NCBI RefSeq assembly: GCF_038096165.1 | Contig: NZ_CP151076.1 | Location: forward strand, 1,612,001-1,676,000 | Direction: 5' to 3' | DNA length: 64,000 bases | Origin: Pseudomonas sp. G.S.17 | GTDB taxonomy: Bacteria > Pseudomonadota > Gammaproteobacteria > Pseudomonadales > Pseudomonadaceae | In this document: one piece after another, positions 37,602-47,121 of the stretch | Layout of the letters: the number at the start of each line of letters is the position of its first letter | Numbering within the stretch: position 1 is the first letter of the stretch | The notes under the pieces: generated by a model | What the model was told of the DNA's origin: nothing | Database searches by the model: none | Seen by the model: only the letters and a program-made list of their open reading frames with translations | Program-made: the position numbers and the translations under genes

Positions 37602-39251
37602 ATGTTGAAAGTTAAAGCCATGCGCCCCGAGCTAGTCACCTTGCTCGCCAGCAGTTTTTTATTGTTAGCGTTTAACGTGACGCTATGGAAACACTTGTTT
37701 GCGATCACCGCTTCCGACTGGACGGGAATCGCCATGCGCGCCGCCTTCGGTGTGATGATTTTCTGTGTGTTCAATATTTTTCTGACCCTTTTTGCATTCA
37801 AGCGAATATTGAAGCCTGTTCTGATCCTGTTGTTCTTTATCAGTGCTGGCGTTGCTTACTTTATGGGTGAGTACGGCGTCATGATTGACGCCGGGATGTT
37901 TCGTAATTTTGCGGAAACGAATGCCACTGAAGTACAAGGCCTGTTATCTGTAAAGTTAGGCCTCTATATTGTATTTCTCGGCTTGCTGCCATCGTTGTTA
38001 TTGCTCAAGACCCCAGTTAATTATCGCCGCTGGTACCGGGAACTGATCAGCAAGGTATTGGTGAGTGTGGCGTGTGTGGCGGTGATTGGCGGTGTCGCTC
38101 TGGCCAATTACCAAGGGTTGTCGTCATTGTTTCGTAACCACCATGAGCTGCGCTTGATGGTAGTGCCGAGTAATTATATCGGCGCATCGTTCGGCTATCT
38201 TAAAGAACAGGCGGTTTCGGCCCAGCGACCATTCCTGGCCGTTGGCGAAGATGCCAGGCTCGCGCCGCAGTGGGCGGAGCGCAAACGCAAATCATTGACC
38301 GTGTTAGTTGTGGGTGAAAGCGCGCGTGCCGAGAACTTCGGCATCCTTGGCTATGGCCGTGACACCACGCCCAACCTGAGCAAGGAACAAGGCCTGATCG
38401 CTTTTACCGACGTGCATTCTTGCGGCACCGAGACTGCGGTTTCCGTCCCGTGCATGTTTTCCAACATGGGCCGCAAGGATTACAGCGCGGTCAAGGCGAA
38501 AAACGAGGAGGGGCTGCTGGACGTCATCAAGCGTGCGGGTCTGAATGTGGTCTGGCGTGATAACCAGTCCGGCTGCAAGGGTACCTGTGATCGGGTGACC
38601 TTGCAGGATGTCAGCAACCTCAAGGACCCGGTGTTGTGCGCGAGTAACGAATGCCGGGACGAAATCCTGCTTCAGGGCCTGCAAAGCTTCATCGATAACC
38701 TGGATAAGGACACCGTTCTGGTATTGCACCAGATGGGCAGTCATGGCCCGGAATACTTCAAGCGCTATCCCAAGGAATTCGAGAAGTTTACCCCGGTGTG
38801 TGAAAGTAACGCGCTGAATAATTGCACTCGCGAAAGTATCGTCAATGGCTATGACAATACCTTGCTGTATACCGATCACGTGCTGTCGAGCCTTATTGAT
38901 ATCTTGCGTAGTAATCAGGCCAAGGTCGATACAGCGATGCTGTATCTGTCGGACCATGGTGAGTCGCTGGGTGAGTACAATCTGTTCCTGCATGGCACGC
39001 CTTATATGTTGGCGCCGGATCAGCAGAAGCATGTTCCAATGTTTGCCTGGTTTTCCGATGCCTATAAAGCGTCTTTTTCGGTTGACACCGGTTGCCTGCA
39101 AAAAGAGCGTAATGCACCGCTGAGTCAGGACAATCTGTTTCACTCCATGCTCGGTTTACTGGAGGTCAATACCAAGGTCTACAACCCGAGCCTGGATATG
39201 TTTGCCGGCTGCCGTGGGTTACCCAGCAATGGCGTCCTGGCAAATGAATAA
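37602..39251 (+). CDS. eptA: Lipid A phosphoethanolamine transferase EptA
   Basis: 549 aa inner-membrane enzyme that adds phosphoethanolamine to lipid A and lowers affinity for polymyxin. Five membrane helices in the first 170 residues, then a periplasmic alkaline-phosphatase-like domain. Catalytic motifs: VVGESARAENFGILGYGRDTTPNL, SCGTETAVSVPCMF (nucleophile Thr), HQMGSHGPEYF and LSDHGESLGE. Several Cys pairs would form disulfides. The start MLKVKAMRPEL has no strong ribosome site; MRPEL at residue 7 is an alternative. A methyltransferase gene overlaps its end. Confidence 0.92.
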   Translation: MLKVKAMRPELVTLLASSFLLLAFNVTLWKHLFAITASDWTGIAMRAAFGVMIFCVFNIFLTLFAFKRILKPVLILLFFISAGVAYFMGEYGVMIDAGMFRNFAETNATEVQGLLSVKLGLYIVFLGLLPSLLLLKTPVNYRRWYRELISKVLVSVACVAVIGGVALANYQGLSSLFRNHHELRLMVVPSNYIGASFGYLKEQAVSAQRPFLAVGEDARLAPQWAERKRKSLTVLVVGESARAENFGILGYGRDTTPNLSKEQGLIAFTDVHSCGTETAVSVPCMFSNMGRKDYSAVKAKNEEGLLDVIKRAGLNVVWRDNQSGCKGTCDRVTLQDVSNLKDPVLCASNECRDEILLQGLQSFIDNLDKDTVLVLHQMGSHGPEYFKRYPKEFEKFTPVCESNALNNCTRESIVNGYDNTLLYTDHVLSSLIDILRSNQAKVDTAMLYLSDHGESLGEYNLFLHGTPYMLAPDQQKHVPMFAWFSDAYKASFSVDTGCLQKERNAPLSQDNLFHSMLGLLEVNTKVYNPSLDMFAGCRGLPSNGVLANE

Positions 39252-39879
39252 CATGGGCGAGAAACCCCGACCGGGGTTCGTTCGGCGATTCAGCCTGTGG
39301 CGTGACGAGCAACTGGCGCGCCATGCATTGAAGGCGGCGGGGGAGCCGGGCCTGGTCCTCGATCTGCCAAGCGGCACGGGAAAGTTCTGGTCGGTGCTGG
39401 CCGAACACTCCAATCGCGTGATCCTCGCCGGGGATCAATCCGCGGACAAGCTGGCCCTGGCCGAGAATCACTGCCCAACAGCTGTGCTAAAGCGCATCAA
39501 GACATTTCAGACCTCAGCGTTCTCCATCGACCTCAATGACAACGCGGTGGATTGCATTTTCTGCATGCGGCTGTTCCACCATATTGCCGACAGCGAAGAA
39601 CGTTCGGAGATCTTGCGCGAGTTCTACCGCGTCAGCCGCGACACCGTGATTGTTGCGTTGTGGGTCGATGGCAACATCAGGTCGTGGCGTCGCAAGCGCA
39701 TGCAGACCCAACGCGATAGTTGCGGACTGCCAGCCGCGAGACGCAGCCGGTTCGTCGTAGGCAGGACCGCAATCAAGGGCGAATTCGAGGCGTCCGGCTT
39801 CAGGATCCTCCGCTATTACGACTTTCTTCCCGGGTACGCCATGTGGCGGGTGTACGTGCTGCGCAAGATCAACCAGTAA
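39244..39879 (+). CDS. Class I SAM-dependent methyltransferase
   Basis: 211 aa; the ATG at 39244 overlaps the last codons of eptA, with a second ATG at 39253. SAM-binding motif I LVLDLPSGTGKFW (about 38-50), then AGDQSADKL and VDCIFCMRLFHHIADSEER (motif post-II/III). The C-terminus is basic, then aromatic (YYDFLPGYAMWRVYVLRK). The target is unknown. Overlap with eptA suggests an envelope-related function; similar methyltransferases are found beside colRS in pseudomonads. Confidence 0.8.
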   Translation: MNNMGEKPRPGFVRRFSLWRDEQLARHALKAAGEPGLVLDLPSGTGKFWSVLAEHSNRVILAGDQSADKLALAENHCPTAVLKRIKTFQTSAFSIDLNDNAVDCIFCMRLFHHIADSEERSEILREFYRVSRDTVIVALWVDGNIRSWRRKRMQTQRDSCGLPAARRSRFVVGRTAIKGEFEASGFRILRYYDFLPGYAMWRVYVLRKINQ

Positions 39880-40012
39880 TCCGGTCAGTGGTCGGTTTGG
39901 TACGGATTTCGGCCAAAAACCCAAGATGAAGATGTTCAACACTTGTAGGACAGATGCGCGGTAAGCACCCATGGCGATATATACTGCGCGCCATTCTTCA
40001 TGGGAGAGCCGT

Positions 40013-41146
40013 GTGGCCATCGATATTCACTGGATTCGCGACGACGCCAGCCTCGCCCGACATTGCGCTCAATGGCAGGCATTGCCTTTTGTTGCCCTCG
40101 ACACTGAATTCATGCGGGTCGACACCTTTTATCCCATCGCTGCGCTGCTGCAGATCGGTGACGGTTCCTGCGCCTGGCTGATTGATCCGCTGTTGATCAA
40201 TGATTGGCGCCCGCTGTCTGCGTTACTGGAAAACCCGGATGTCATCAAAGTGGTCCACGCGTGCAGCGAGGATCTGGAAGTCCTGCTGCGGCTGACTGGC
40301 AGTCTGCCAGCGCCATTGTTTGACACCCAGCTGGCGGCGGCCTATCTGAACCTGGGTTTTTCCATGGGTTATTCGCGACTGGTGCAGGAGGTGTTGAACA
40401 TCGACCTGCCCAAGGGCGAAACCCGTTCTGACTGGTTGCAGCGTCCGCTGTCGGAAACCCAGATCAGCTATGCCGCAGAAGACGCCGTGCATCTGGCTGA
40501 GGTCTACAACATCCTGCGGCCGCGCCTTTCGGACGACAAGTACGCCTGGGTGCTGGACGATGGCGCCGAGCTGGTCGCCAACCTGCGCCGTGAAGTCGAC
40601 CCTTACGAGGTGTACCGCGAGGCCAAACTGGCCTGGAAGCTGTCCCGCGCTCAATTGGCTGTGTTGCGTGAACTCTGTGCCTGGCGTGAACACGAGGCCC
40701 GCGCCCGTAACCTGCCGCGCAACCGCATCGTGCGTGAACACTCGCTGTGGCCGCTGGCCAAGACGCAGCCGGACAATCTCGGCGCGCTGGCAAAGATCGA
40801 CGACATGCACCCGAAAACCGTGCGCCAGGACGGCGAGTTTCTGCTAGATCTGATCAAACGGTCCGGCAGCGTGCCGCCTGAGCAATGGCCTCAGGCGTTG
40901 CCCGAACCTTTGCCGATCGACGCCGCGACCCTGCTCAAAAGCCTTCGTGCGTTGGGTCAACGCTACGCCGAGCAACTGGACATGGCGCCAGAACTGATGC
41001 TGCGCAAGAAAACCCTAGAAGCACTGCTCAAGAGCGGTTATCCCGACGGGCCTTATCAATTGCCAGAGTCGTTGCGCGGCTGGCGTCGCGACCTGATGGG
41101 CCAGGCGCTGCTCGACCACCTGGCCGGTACCGGAGAACAGTCTTGA
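40013..41146 (+). CDS. rnd: Ribonuclease D
   Basis: 377 aa 3'-5' exonuclease that trims tRNA precursors. DEDDy residues are present: ALDTEFMR (Asp, Glu), [10 protein letters not shown] (Asp), [11 protein letters not shown] (Tyr, Asp). An HRDC domain (about 205-285, [30 protein letters not shown]) follows. The start is GTG at 40013, preceded by GGGAGAG; an upstream frame is not conserved. Its stop overlaps the ycgL start. Confidence 0.94.
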   Translation: MAIDIHWIRDDASLARHCAQWQALPFVALDTEFMRVDTFYPIAALLQIGDGSCAWLIDPLLINDWRPLSALLENPDVIKVVHACSEDLEVLLRLTGSLPAPLFDTQLAAAYLNLGFSMGYSRLVQEVLNIDLPKGETRSDWLQRPLSETQISYAAEDAVHLAEVYNILRPRLSDDKYAWVLDDGAELVANLRREVDPYEVYREAKLAWKLSRAQLAVLRELCAWREHEARARNLPRNRIVREHSLWPLAKTQPDNLGALAKIDDMHPKTVRQDGEFLLDLIKRSGSVPPEQWPQALPEPLPIDAATLLKSLRALGQRYAEQLDMAPELMLRKKTLEALLKSGYPDGPYQLPESLRGWRRDLMGQALLDHLAGTGEQS

Positions 41147-41436
41147 AGCGTATTTGTTCGATCTATCGCAGCACCAAGAAAAACGAAATGTACCTGTACG
41201 TGCTGAAAAGCGACGTACTCAAGCGTGTTCCGGTTGAGCTGATGGTCGCCTTCGGTACGCCGCATCACGCGTTCGATCTGGTGCTCAGCCCGGAGCGGCA
41301 ACTCTCCCGGGAAGACATCCACAAGGTTCTGGAGAACCTCGACAAGCAGGGTTATCACCTGCAGATGCCGCCGGCTGAAGACGAATACATCGAGCACTTG
41401 CCGGAAGAGCTGCTGCGTCGCAACGATCCGATGTGA
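41143..41436 (+). CDS. ycgL: YcgL domain-containing protein
   Basis: 97 aa, cytoplasmic, DUF709/YcgL fold, function unknown. The start is TTG at 41143, giving [24 protein letters not shown], the family N-terminus; TTGA overlaps the rnd stop. Conserved [22 protein letters not shown] follows. The rnd-ycgL pairing is shared with other gammaproteobacteria. Confidence 0.92.
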   Translation: MKRICSIYRSTKKNEMYLYVLKSDVLKRVPVELMVAFGTPHHAFDLVLSPERQLSREDIHKVLENLDKQGYHLQMPPAEDEYIEHLPEELLRRNDPM

Positions 41437-41558
41437 GCACTCAAGTCCCCTGCGCCTGCGGGCCAGGGTGTTAAATCTGCTTTTTGCATACGCGACCAGG
41501 ATTTGATCAGGCCCGATCTGCCTTCAGTCGCCTGTTTTGTTTCTAAAGGTTTTGAGCC

Positions 41559-42491
41559 ATGCGCGTTCTGATTGCTGAACACGATTACCCTATTTACACC
41601 CAATTGCTGCGCCAGGCTGCTCCGGAACTTGAAGTCATGAGTACCGGCGACTCGGCTGAATTGTCGCGATTGGCGGCCGATTGTCCGGTCTGGCTGGGTC
41701 AGCCTGATCTGCTGGCCAACCTGCTCCGTCAAGGCCATACCCCGCAATGGCTGCAATCGACCTGGGCGGGCGTCACGCCGCTGCTGGTCGACAGCCTGAG
41801 CCGCGATTATCGTCTGACCCGTGCCGTGGGCATTTTCGGTCAGGTGATGGCTGAATTCGTCCTGACCTACATGCTCGGCCATGAACGCGAAGTGTTGGCG
41901 CGCCTGATGAGTCAGGTCGAACGCAAGTGGGACAACCGCGCCAGTCAGAGCCTGGCAGGTCGCAAGGTGTTGATCGTTGGCGCTGGCGACATCGGCCTGA
42001 GCGTTGCGCAATTCCTTACACCCTTTGGCGTGCAGGTCTATGGCATTGCGTCCCAGGCCCGCACCCAGGCGCCATTCGTCGAAGTGGCAGCCATGGCGGA
42101 TCTGGACCGTCTGGTGGGCGAGGTGGATTACGTGATCAATCTGCTGCCGAACACGCCAGAGACCCACGACCTGTTCGATGCCAAGCTGTTCGCCAAATTC
42201 AAGCCGACCGGTTTGTTCATCAATGTCGGACGCGGCGTTGCCGTGGTTGACGCTGATCTGGTCGAGGCATTGAAGGAAGGGCATCTGGCTGGCGCGGTCA
42301 TCGACGTCTGCCGTCAGGAGCCACTGCCCCAGCGCCATCCGTTCTGGACTGCCTGGGGTTTGCTGCTGACCGGACACAGCGCCGCGCCGACCTCGCCGAC
42401 GGCCATGGTCGAGTTGTTCGTCGCCAACCTGAAGGCTTTCGAAGCGGGTGAAGCGTTGCGTGGGGAAGTGGATTTCTCGCGGGGGTATTAA
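41559..42491 (+). CDS. D-2-hydroxyacid dehydrogenase (GhrA-like)
   Basis: 310 aa NAD(P)-dependent oxidoreductase. Rossmann motif VLIVGAGDIGLSVA near 140; catalytic Arg in NVGRGVAVV, Glu in CRQEPLP, His in TGHSAAP. It resembles glyoxylate/hydroxypyruvate reductase. The ATG follows AAAGG. The product and direction in vivo are not certain. A REP pair follows. Confidence 0.88.
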   Translation: MRVLIAEHDYPIYTQLLRQAAPELEVMSTGDSAELSRLAADCPVWLGQPDLLANLLRQGHTPQWLQSTWAGVTPLLVDSLSRDYRLTRAVGIFGQVMAEFVLTYMLGHEREVLARLMSQVERKWDNRASQSLAGRKVLIVGAGDIGLSVAQFLTPFGVQVYGIASQARTQAPFVEVAAMADLDRLVGEVDYVINLLPNTPETHDLFDAKLFAKFKPTGLFINVGRGVAVVDADLVEALKEGHLAGAVIDVCRQEPLPQRHPFWTAWGLLLTGHSAAPTSPTAMVELFVANLKAFEAGEALRGEVDFSRGY

Positions 42492-42492
42492 T

Positions 42493-42564
42493 GTAGGAGC
42501 CAACTTGTTGGCGAGGCGGTATAGGCGGTGGACCAATACCGAAGCCTCGCGAACAAGTTCGCTA
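42493..42564. repeat. REP palindrome pair, divergent variant
   Basis: GTAGGAGCCAACTTGTTGGCGA arm (quoted in part: GTAGGAGCCAACTTGTTGGC) and the partner GCGAACAAGTTCGC. The first hairpin has core CCAACTTGTTGG, a sequence variant of the GAGC-family. Located between convergent genes. Confidence 0.75.
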
Positions 42565-42569
42565 AGGGT

Positions 42570-43163
42570 TCAGAGGGTGAAATCACCCTCAGCCGCCAGC
42601 TGGGCCACTGGTAGGCGTGGGCTTGGGACTTCTCGACCTTGCAGGAATTCAGGCAGGGTTGATTTATCGCCCAGCTTGCCGATTGCCACTGCTGCGTGGA
42701 TTTCGTAGCCTTCCGGAATATTCAACTCCTGACGCGTGCGCTCCTTGTCGAAGCCGGCCATGCCGTGGGTGTACCAACCGCTCAGGCTCGCTTGCAACGC
42801 CAGATGGCCCCAGGCGGAGCCGGTGTCGAAGGTATGCCACAGCGCTGGCGACTCTTCAGTTGCGCCGGGTGCAATGAACGTGGTTTTCGAGATCACGATG
42901 ACCAGCGCCGAAGCATGTTGTGCCCAGGACTGGTTGAATTCGACCAGCAGGCTCAGGTAACGCGCCCAGTTTGGCGTATCGCGACGGGCGTACAGAAAAC
43001 GCCAGGGTTGCGAGTTGTAGGCCGACGGCGCCCAGCGAGCCGCTTCGAAGAAGCTCAACAGGGTTTCCTGGGGGATGCTTTCGCCGGTAAAGGCGCGGGG
43101 CGACCAGCGTTCAGTGAATTGTGGATCGATAGGGTGATCGGCGATGCGTGGATTTGTGCTCAT
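42570..43163 (-). CDS. Nitroreductase family protein
   Basis: 197 aa FMN enzyme of the nitroreductase fold. FMN-binding patterns: RWSPRAFTGESIP near the start, ARWAPSAYNSQPWRFLYA, and WGHLALQASLSGWYTHGMAGFD. It may reduce nitro or quinone compounds; no substrate can be named. The start is the ATG at 43163; a longer frame upstream is not conserved. Confidence 0.88.
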   Translation of the reverse strand: MSTNPRIADHPIDPQFTERWSPRAFTGESIPQETLLSFFEAARWAPSAYNSQPWRFLYARRDTPNWARYLSLLVEFNQSWAQHASALVIVISKTTFIAPGATEESPALWHTFDTGSAWGHLALQASLSGWYTHGMAGFDKERTRQELNIPEGYEIHAAVAIGKLGDKSTLPEFLQGREVPSPRLPVAQLAAEGDFTL

Positions 43164-43374
43164 GAGAATCCTGAATAGAAGGGAATTGCAGACGCTCAAG
43201 CAGATGGGCCGTGGACGGCAGGCATCGCGGAAGTCCGGGAGGTAGCGGCCTAAAACTACTGCGCTGCTGGCAATCTGACAAGTCCTGGCTACCGGCAGTC
43301 GTAAGCGCTTGGCCCGCGCCCTTTGTGCCACTAGACTGGCGACCTTTTCATTGTTGATGCTGATTGCCCGAACC

Positions 43375-43824
43375 ATGGCCGCTAAAGTCGAACCCTTCTG
43401 GATACGCAAGACCCTCGATCAGCTCGATTCAACCGAGTGGGAATCGCTGTGCGACGGCTGCGGCCTGTGCTGTCTGCAAAAGCTTGAGGACGAGGACGAC
43501 AACAGCGTTTATTACACGCGTATCGCCTGCAAGTTGCTCGATCTGAAAACCTGTCAATGCACCGATTACAGCAATCGCCGGGCGTCGGTGCCCGATTGCA
43601 TTCAGCTCACGCCGGGTCAGGCGGACGAGTTCAAATGGTTGCCGCCAACCTGTGGTTATCGGCTGGTCAGCGAAGGCAAGGACTTGCCGCTGTGGCATCA
43701 CCTGGTGTGCGGCGATCGCGATGCCGTGCATCGGGAGCGCATCTCTCAGTCCGGCCGCATGCTCAGTGAAAACAGCGTGGCCGAGGATGATTGGGAAGAC
43801 TATCTGATCTTTCGCGCGGGGTAG
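43375..43824 (+). CDS. ycgN: YcgN family cysteine cluster protein
   Basis: 149 aa UPF0260 protein. The cysteine-rich signature [16 protein letters not shown] (about 26-41), then [18 protein letters not shown] and VPDCIQLTP, suggests a metal or Fe-S site. Function unknown. The start [15 protein letters not shown] matches the family. Followed by a large REP pair. Confidence 0.92.
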   Translation: MAAKVEPFWIRKTLDQLDSTEWESLCDGCGLCCLQKLEDEDDNSVYYTRIACKLLDLKTCQCTDYSNRRASVPDCIQLTPGQADEFKWLPPTCGYRLVSEGKDLPLWHHLVCGDRDAVHRERISQSGRMLSENSVAEDDWEDYLIFRAG

Positions 43825-43880
43825 GATTGGTAGTCTGTAGGTACCGTCTGGGTCTTCATCACACCGTTGACGTCAATCTC

Positions 43881-44020
43881 GTAGGACCGGCTTTAGCCGG
43901 GAGGCGGCCGGTACATTCGTAGCAGTTGCTGCGTCAGACCTTGCGCGCTCCCGGCTAAAGCCGGTCCTACGGATTTGCTTGGTAACTGACGCACCCGTTC
44001 GCCAACAAGTTGGCTCCTAC
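43881..44020. repeat. REP pair of the CCGGCT family plus a lone REP
   Basis: GTAGGACCGGCTTTAGCCGG at 43881 and its inverted partner ending CCGGTCCTAC at 43970, spacer about 45 nt. This second REP family is distinct from the GCTTGCCCGCGAA family. A single REP of the CCAACTTGTTGG type follows in inverted orientation at 43999-44020. Located between convergent genes. Confidence 0.88.
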
Positions 44021-44027
44021 GCGAGCA

Positions 44028-44405
44028 TCAAACCTCAGCTTTAGGCTTGGTCAGTGCATCAACGCCATCGGCAACGACGTTTTCAGCAGTCACTTCCGCC
44101 TTGGTTTTCAGCAAGCTCAGTTCATCACCCGCGCGCTTGATGCGCGCTTTGGCTGTGTCCAGATCGCTGCGGCTTTTCTCGATCAGGCTCTTGGCCGAGC
44201 AATGTCCGGTAATGCCACGTGCCAATACAGCGCCACCAATGGCCAGCTGGATCAAACCGAAGATTCCGCCACGACGCAGGCCTTTGCCCATCATCAATAC
44301 GCCGCCTGCCAGAGAGCCGACTCGCTCCCAGCCATGAACGTTCTGTGGGGTATGGCTTTGGAATGGGGTGCTGTCGATGCGTTCAATGATCGGGGTGTCG
44401 CTCAT
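44028..44405 (-). CDS. DUF2892-type small membrane protein
   Basis: 125 aa. GWERVGSLAGGVLMMGKGLRRGGIFGLIQLAIGGAVLARGITGHC (about 25-69) has two short hydrophobic segments of the YgaP-like DUF2892 domain. A Lys/Glu-rich helix follows to the C-terminus (SLIEKSRSDLDTAKARIKRAGDELS). It is likely in the inner membrane with a cytoplasmic tail. Role unknown. Confidence 0.75.
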   Translation of the reverse strand: MSDTPIIERIDSTPFQSHTPQNVHGWERVGSLAGGVLMMGKGLRRGGIFGLIQLAIGGAVLARGITGHCSAKSLIEKSRSDLDTAKARIKRAGDELSLLKTKAEVTAENVVADGVDALTKPKAEV

Positions 44406-44495
44406 GATCGTTCTCCATGAAGAGATGAATTCGGTTCAGTAAAACTGACTGCCGCCGTTCGGAACTGTTCAATGCATTTGTCAGCAATCGTGCCA

Positions 44496-44981
44496 CTAGT
44501 CGGCTTTTTCTCTACCGAACTGCGGCCCGGAGCGCGTATTGATGCCTTTGGCCATGCGATCGTAAAGCACGACATTGACGGTCGCGGCGAGGTTCATGCA
44601 GCCGGTGGTGGGGATGTAGACGACGTCTTCACACCAATCGCGGATTTCCTGGTCCAGCGAGCCATCTTCCGGGCCGAAGATATAAAGGGCGCGATCAGGA
44701 TGGGTATATTCGGGCAACGGCCGTGCGCCTTCGACCAGTTCCACGGCCACCGGAATACAGCCCAGCGGCAGGATGTTTTTCAGGTCATCAATGCCGATCA
44801 GGGGAATGTCCTGATGGATCTTCTTGGTATCGGTGACGAAATCCCGGGCGCGCTCGTAGCGTTTGCCGGTGTAGAACACCGACGCCACGCCATAACAACC
44901 CGCAGCACGCATCACGGAGCCGACGTTTTCCGGAGACTTGGGGTTGTACAAGCCGATGCAGGCGTAACGTTTGTTGGCCAC
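44496..44981 (-). CDS. TrmH/SpoU-family RNA 2'-O-methyltransferase
   Basis: 161 aa SPOUT enzyme. Motif 1 NPKSPENVGSVMRAAGCYG, motif 2 LYIFGPEDGSL, motif 3 IPTTGCMNLAATVNVVLYD: a complete trefoil-knot SAM site without extra domains. The target RNA (a tRNA or rRNA ribose) cannot be told from sequence. The ATG at 44981 begins MANKRYACIGLYNP. Confidence 0.9.
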   Translation of the reverse strand: MANKRYACIGLYNPKSPENVGSVMRAAGCYGVASVFYTGKRYERARDFVTDTKKIHQDIPLIGIDDLKNILPLGCIPVAVELVEGARPLPEYTHPDRALYIFGPEDGSLDQEIRDWCEDVVYIPTTGCMNLAATVNVVLYDRMAKGINTRSGPQFGREKAD

Positions 44982-45034
44982 GGGGGAAATGCTCGCTGGG
45001 AAAAGCGGGCGATTATACGGCGACCAACCGCGCG

Positions 45035-45409
45035 TTATTCGTCTTTCTTCATCAGCCCCGCCAACGCCGCGAACGGGTTGTGGGTCGCCTTGGCGATTTT
45101 CGGGCTGCTGGTGGAGCTTTCCGAGAAATACTGCTGGTCGGTGTAGCGCGAGTGCTCGTTATCGTGACAGTACAGGCACAGCAGCTCCCAGTTGGAGCCG
45201 TCCTGCGGGTTGTTGTCGTGATTGTGGTCGCGGTGGTGGACGGTCAGCTCGCTCAGGCGTTTACCGGCGAACTCACGGGCGCAGCGACCGCACACGTGCG
45301 GATACATGCGCAACGCCTTGTCGCGATAACCCATTTCGCGGTCGCGCTGGGCGTCGGCCAGGATGCGATCCAGCTTGGCGGTGTGGGATGGAGGGTTGGC
45401 CGTGCTCAT
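45035..45409 (-). CDS. YajD-like HNH nuclease
   Basis: 124 aa. HNH/zinc motif: CGRCAREF (first Cys pair), LTVHHRDHNHDNNP (catalytic His) and NWELLCLYCHDNEHSRY (Asn, Cys pair, His). It belongs to the YajD family of small HNH proteins found in the core genome, biological role unclear. The ATG at 45409 follows AGGTGACC; the longer frame upstream is not conserved. Confidence 0.88.
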   Translation of the reverse strand: MSTANPPSHTAKLDRILADAQRDREMGYRDKALRMYPHVCGRCAREFAGKRLSELTVHHRDHNHDNNPQDGSNWELLCLYCHDNEHSRYTDQQYFSESSTSSPKIAKATHNPFAALAGLMKKDE

Positions 45410-45477
45410 GGGGTCACCTGTGTCATGTTCATTCGTTGAAAACGGTAATGGCCCAAGTCTAGCGCTTCGCGAAGCGT

Positions 45478-46164
45478 TCAGCCCTTGAGTTTTTCCGCAA
45501 TCCAGATGGTGTGGCGCGTGCCCTTGTTGCCGTGGGCGAAGACTTGCACCTCTTCGGCCTTGAAGCCGGCCTTGCGCAGCTTGTCGGAAAACTTCTGATC
45601 CGCGCTGGCGGACCACACCGCCAGAATCCCTTTCGGACGCAAGGCCTGGGCGCAAGCGGCGAGGCCGCCAGACGAATACAGCCAGCTGTTGGACTTCTGG
45701 GTCAGGCCTTCGGGGCCGTTATCGACGTCGAGCATGATCGCGTCGAAACCGTGGGGTTCGCTCTTCAACACTTGGGCGACGTCACCGATCACCACCTTGG
45801 CGCGTGGGTCGAGCAGCGGATTGCCGGACTTCTCGCCCAGCGGGCCGCGATTCCATTCCACAACGCCCGGCACCAGTTCGGCGACCAACACTTCGGCGTT
45901 CTTGCCCAGATGCTTCAAGGCCGAGGCGAGGGTGAATCCCATGCCCAGACCGCCGATCAAGACCCTCGGTTGCAGGCGCGGTGCGACCTTCTTGCAAGGG
46001 ATTTCCGCCAGCGCGTCTTCGGAGCCGTGCATACGGGTGTTCATCAGTTGGCCGCCATCGCCGCCCTGGATCTTGATCACGAAATCTTCGCCGTATTCGA
46101 ACAGGCACAGGGCACCGCCGTTATCGGGAATGGCGGTGGTGTCGAGCAGGACGAAACGTTTCAT
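45478..46164 (-). CDS. Spermidine-synthase-like protein
   Basis: 228 aa with a Rossmann fold of the SpeE class: VLIGGLGMGFTLASAL (about 67-82), VLVAELVPGVVEWNRGPLG, VVIGDVAQVL, and FDAIMLDVDNGPEGL. The N-terminal beta domain of true spermidine synthase is short. It may be a methyltransferase-like or aminopropyltransferase-like enzyme with unknown substrate. The start MKRFVLLDTTAIP was chosen over a longer frame. Divergent from the small exported protein at 46269. Confidence 0.82.
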   Translation of the reverse strand: MKRFVLLDTTAIPDNGGALCLFEYGEDFVIKIQGGDGGQLMNTRMHGSEDALAEIPCKKVAPRLQPRVLIGGLGMGFTLASALKHLGKNAEVLVAELVPGVVEWNRGPLGEKSGNPLLDPRAKVVIGDVAQVLKSEPHGFDAIMLDVDNGPEGLTQKSNSWLYSSGGLAACAQALRPKGILAVWSASADQKFSDKLRKAGFKAEEVQVFAHGNKGTRHTIWIAEKLKG

Positions 46165-46268
46165 TGAGCACTCATCGGAAGAAGGCGGTGGCAAAAAGTT
46201 GAACACGGTCTCAAGGCAAGGAGTAGCCTGAGCCGCACAATGTGACGGGCTGGCATGTGAGGCCATTG

Positions 46269-46553
46269 ATGAAAGGTTCTATTCTAACGGCGATTGTCCT
46301 GACGACGCTCTCGTTAAGTGTCGTGCAGGCGGACAATCTGCAACCGATTTCGCCGGCGCCAGAACCCGGTTCACCGGGCACCGCGACACCCACGCCGTAC
46401 CCGCAGGTCGTGCCGCCGAGCATCCCCAAGGCTGGCGGAACGCAAGGCAACTCGCCTTTGCTACCCAAGATTGAAATGCCCCGACCGCCCAAGGATCAGC
46501 CATTGCCGACGGTCGAAAGCGGCCCGGCGGACAAGGACAACGTCCCTAAATAA
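46269..46553 (+). CDS. Small proline-rich exported protein
   Basis: 94 aa. Signal peptide 1-22 (MKGSILTAIVLTTLSLSVVQA); mature part rich in Pro, Gly and Ser (PAPEPGSPGTATPTPYPQVVPPSIPK) with no folded domain visible. Likely periplasmic or surface linked. The ATG follows GTGAGG. Not recognised. Convergent with the cNMP-binding gene, 14 bp apart. Confidence 0.7.
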   Translation: MKGSILTAIVLTTLSLSVVQADNLQPISPAPEPGSPGTATPTPYPQVVPPSIPKAGGTQGNSPLLPKIEMPRPPKDQPLPTVESGPADKDNVPK

Positions 46554-46567
46554 AGGCGCTGCGTCTG

Positions 46568-47035
46568 TCAGCTCAGCAACTGGCCATCGACCATGCGCAA
46601 GCGTTTGGACAGCGAGGTGGCCAGGGCGCGAATGATCTTTGCGGCGATCTTTGGCGTTTCGTCGAGCATCTTGTCCAGGGAATCCCGCCCCAGATTCAAC
46701 AGCTGACAGTTCGACGCGGCGACACAACTGGCCGAACGCCGTTCGCCGTCCAGCACCGCCATCTCGCCGAAAGCCCGGCCGCGCCGCAACGTGGCGATTT
46801 CCACCTGTTGGCCGTCGGCATTGAGCTTCTGCACCGACACCGAACCCAAATGGATGATGCACATGAATGTGCCGGCATCTCCTTCGCTGAAAATCGCGTC
46901 GCCCTGGCTGATGGACGTCATGTTGAAATAGCCGGCCGCCGCCTGAAATTCAGCAGGCAGCAGGGCATCGAACAGGGCGCAGTCCATAAGCATGTCGCGG
47001 ATTTCATTGTTCAGGTAAGACGGTTGTTCTGACAT
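46568..47035 (-). CDS. Cyclic-nucleotide-binding domain protein
   Basis: 155 aa with a single cNMP-binding beta-barrel (about 25-145): ISQGDAIFSEGDAGTFMCIIHLGSVSVQKL and the phosphate-binding cassette GRAFGEMAVLDGERRSASCVA. There is no DNA-binding domain and no channel. It may sense cAMP or c-di-GMP, or act as a regulatory subunit; targets unknown. Located downstream of ptrB, with a strong hairpin between them. Confidence 0.88.
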   Translation of the reverse strand: MSEQPSYLNNEIRDMLMDCALFDALLPAEFQAAAGYFNMTSISQGDAIFSEGDAGTFMCIIHLGSVSVQKLNADGQQVEIATLRRGRAFGEMAVLDGERRSASCVAASNCQLLNLGRDSLDKMLDETPKIAAKIIRALATSLSKRLRMVDGQLLS

Positions 47036-47060
47036 GGCTCGGTCTTGTTATGAATAAGTG

Positions 47061-47090
47061 CTGGCCGGACGACAGCAAGCGTCCGGCCAG
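47061..47090. terminator. Perfect hairpin between ptrB and the cNMP-binding gene
   Basis: CTGGCCGGACG, 8-nt loop, CGTCCGGCCAG: 11-bp perfect GC stem, 31 nt beyond the ptrB stop. It lacks a T-run on either strand, so terminator function is probable but not certain. Confidence 0.55.
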
Positions 47091-47121
47091 ATGTTAGTAA
47101 GACAAACATTTCAGGCCGAGT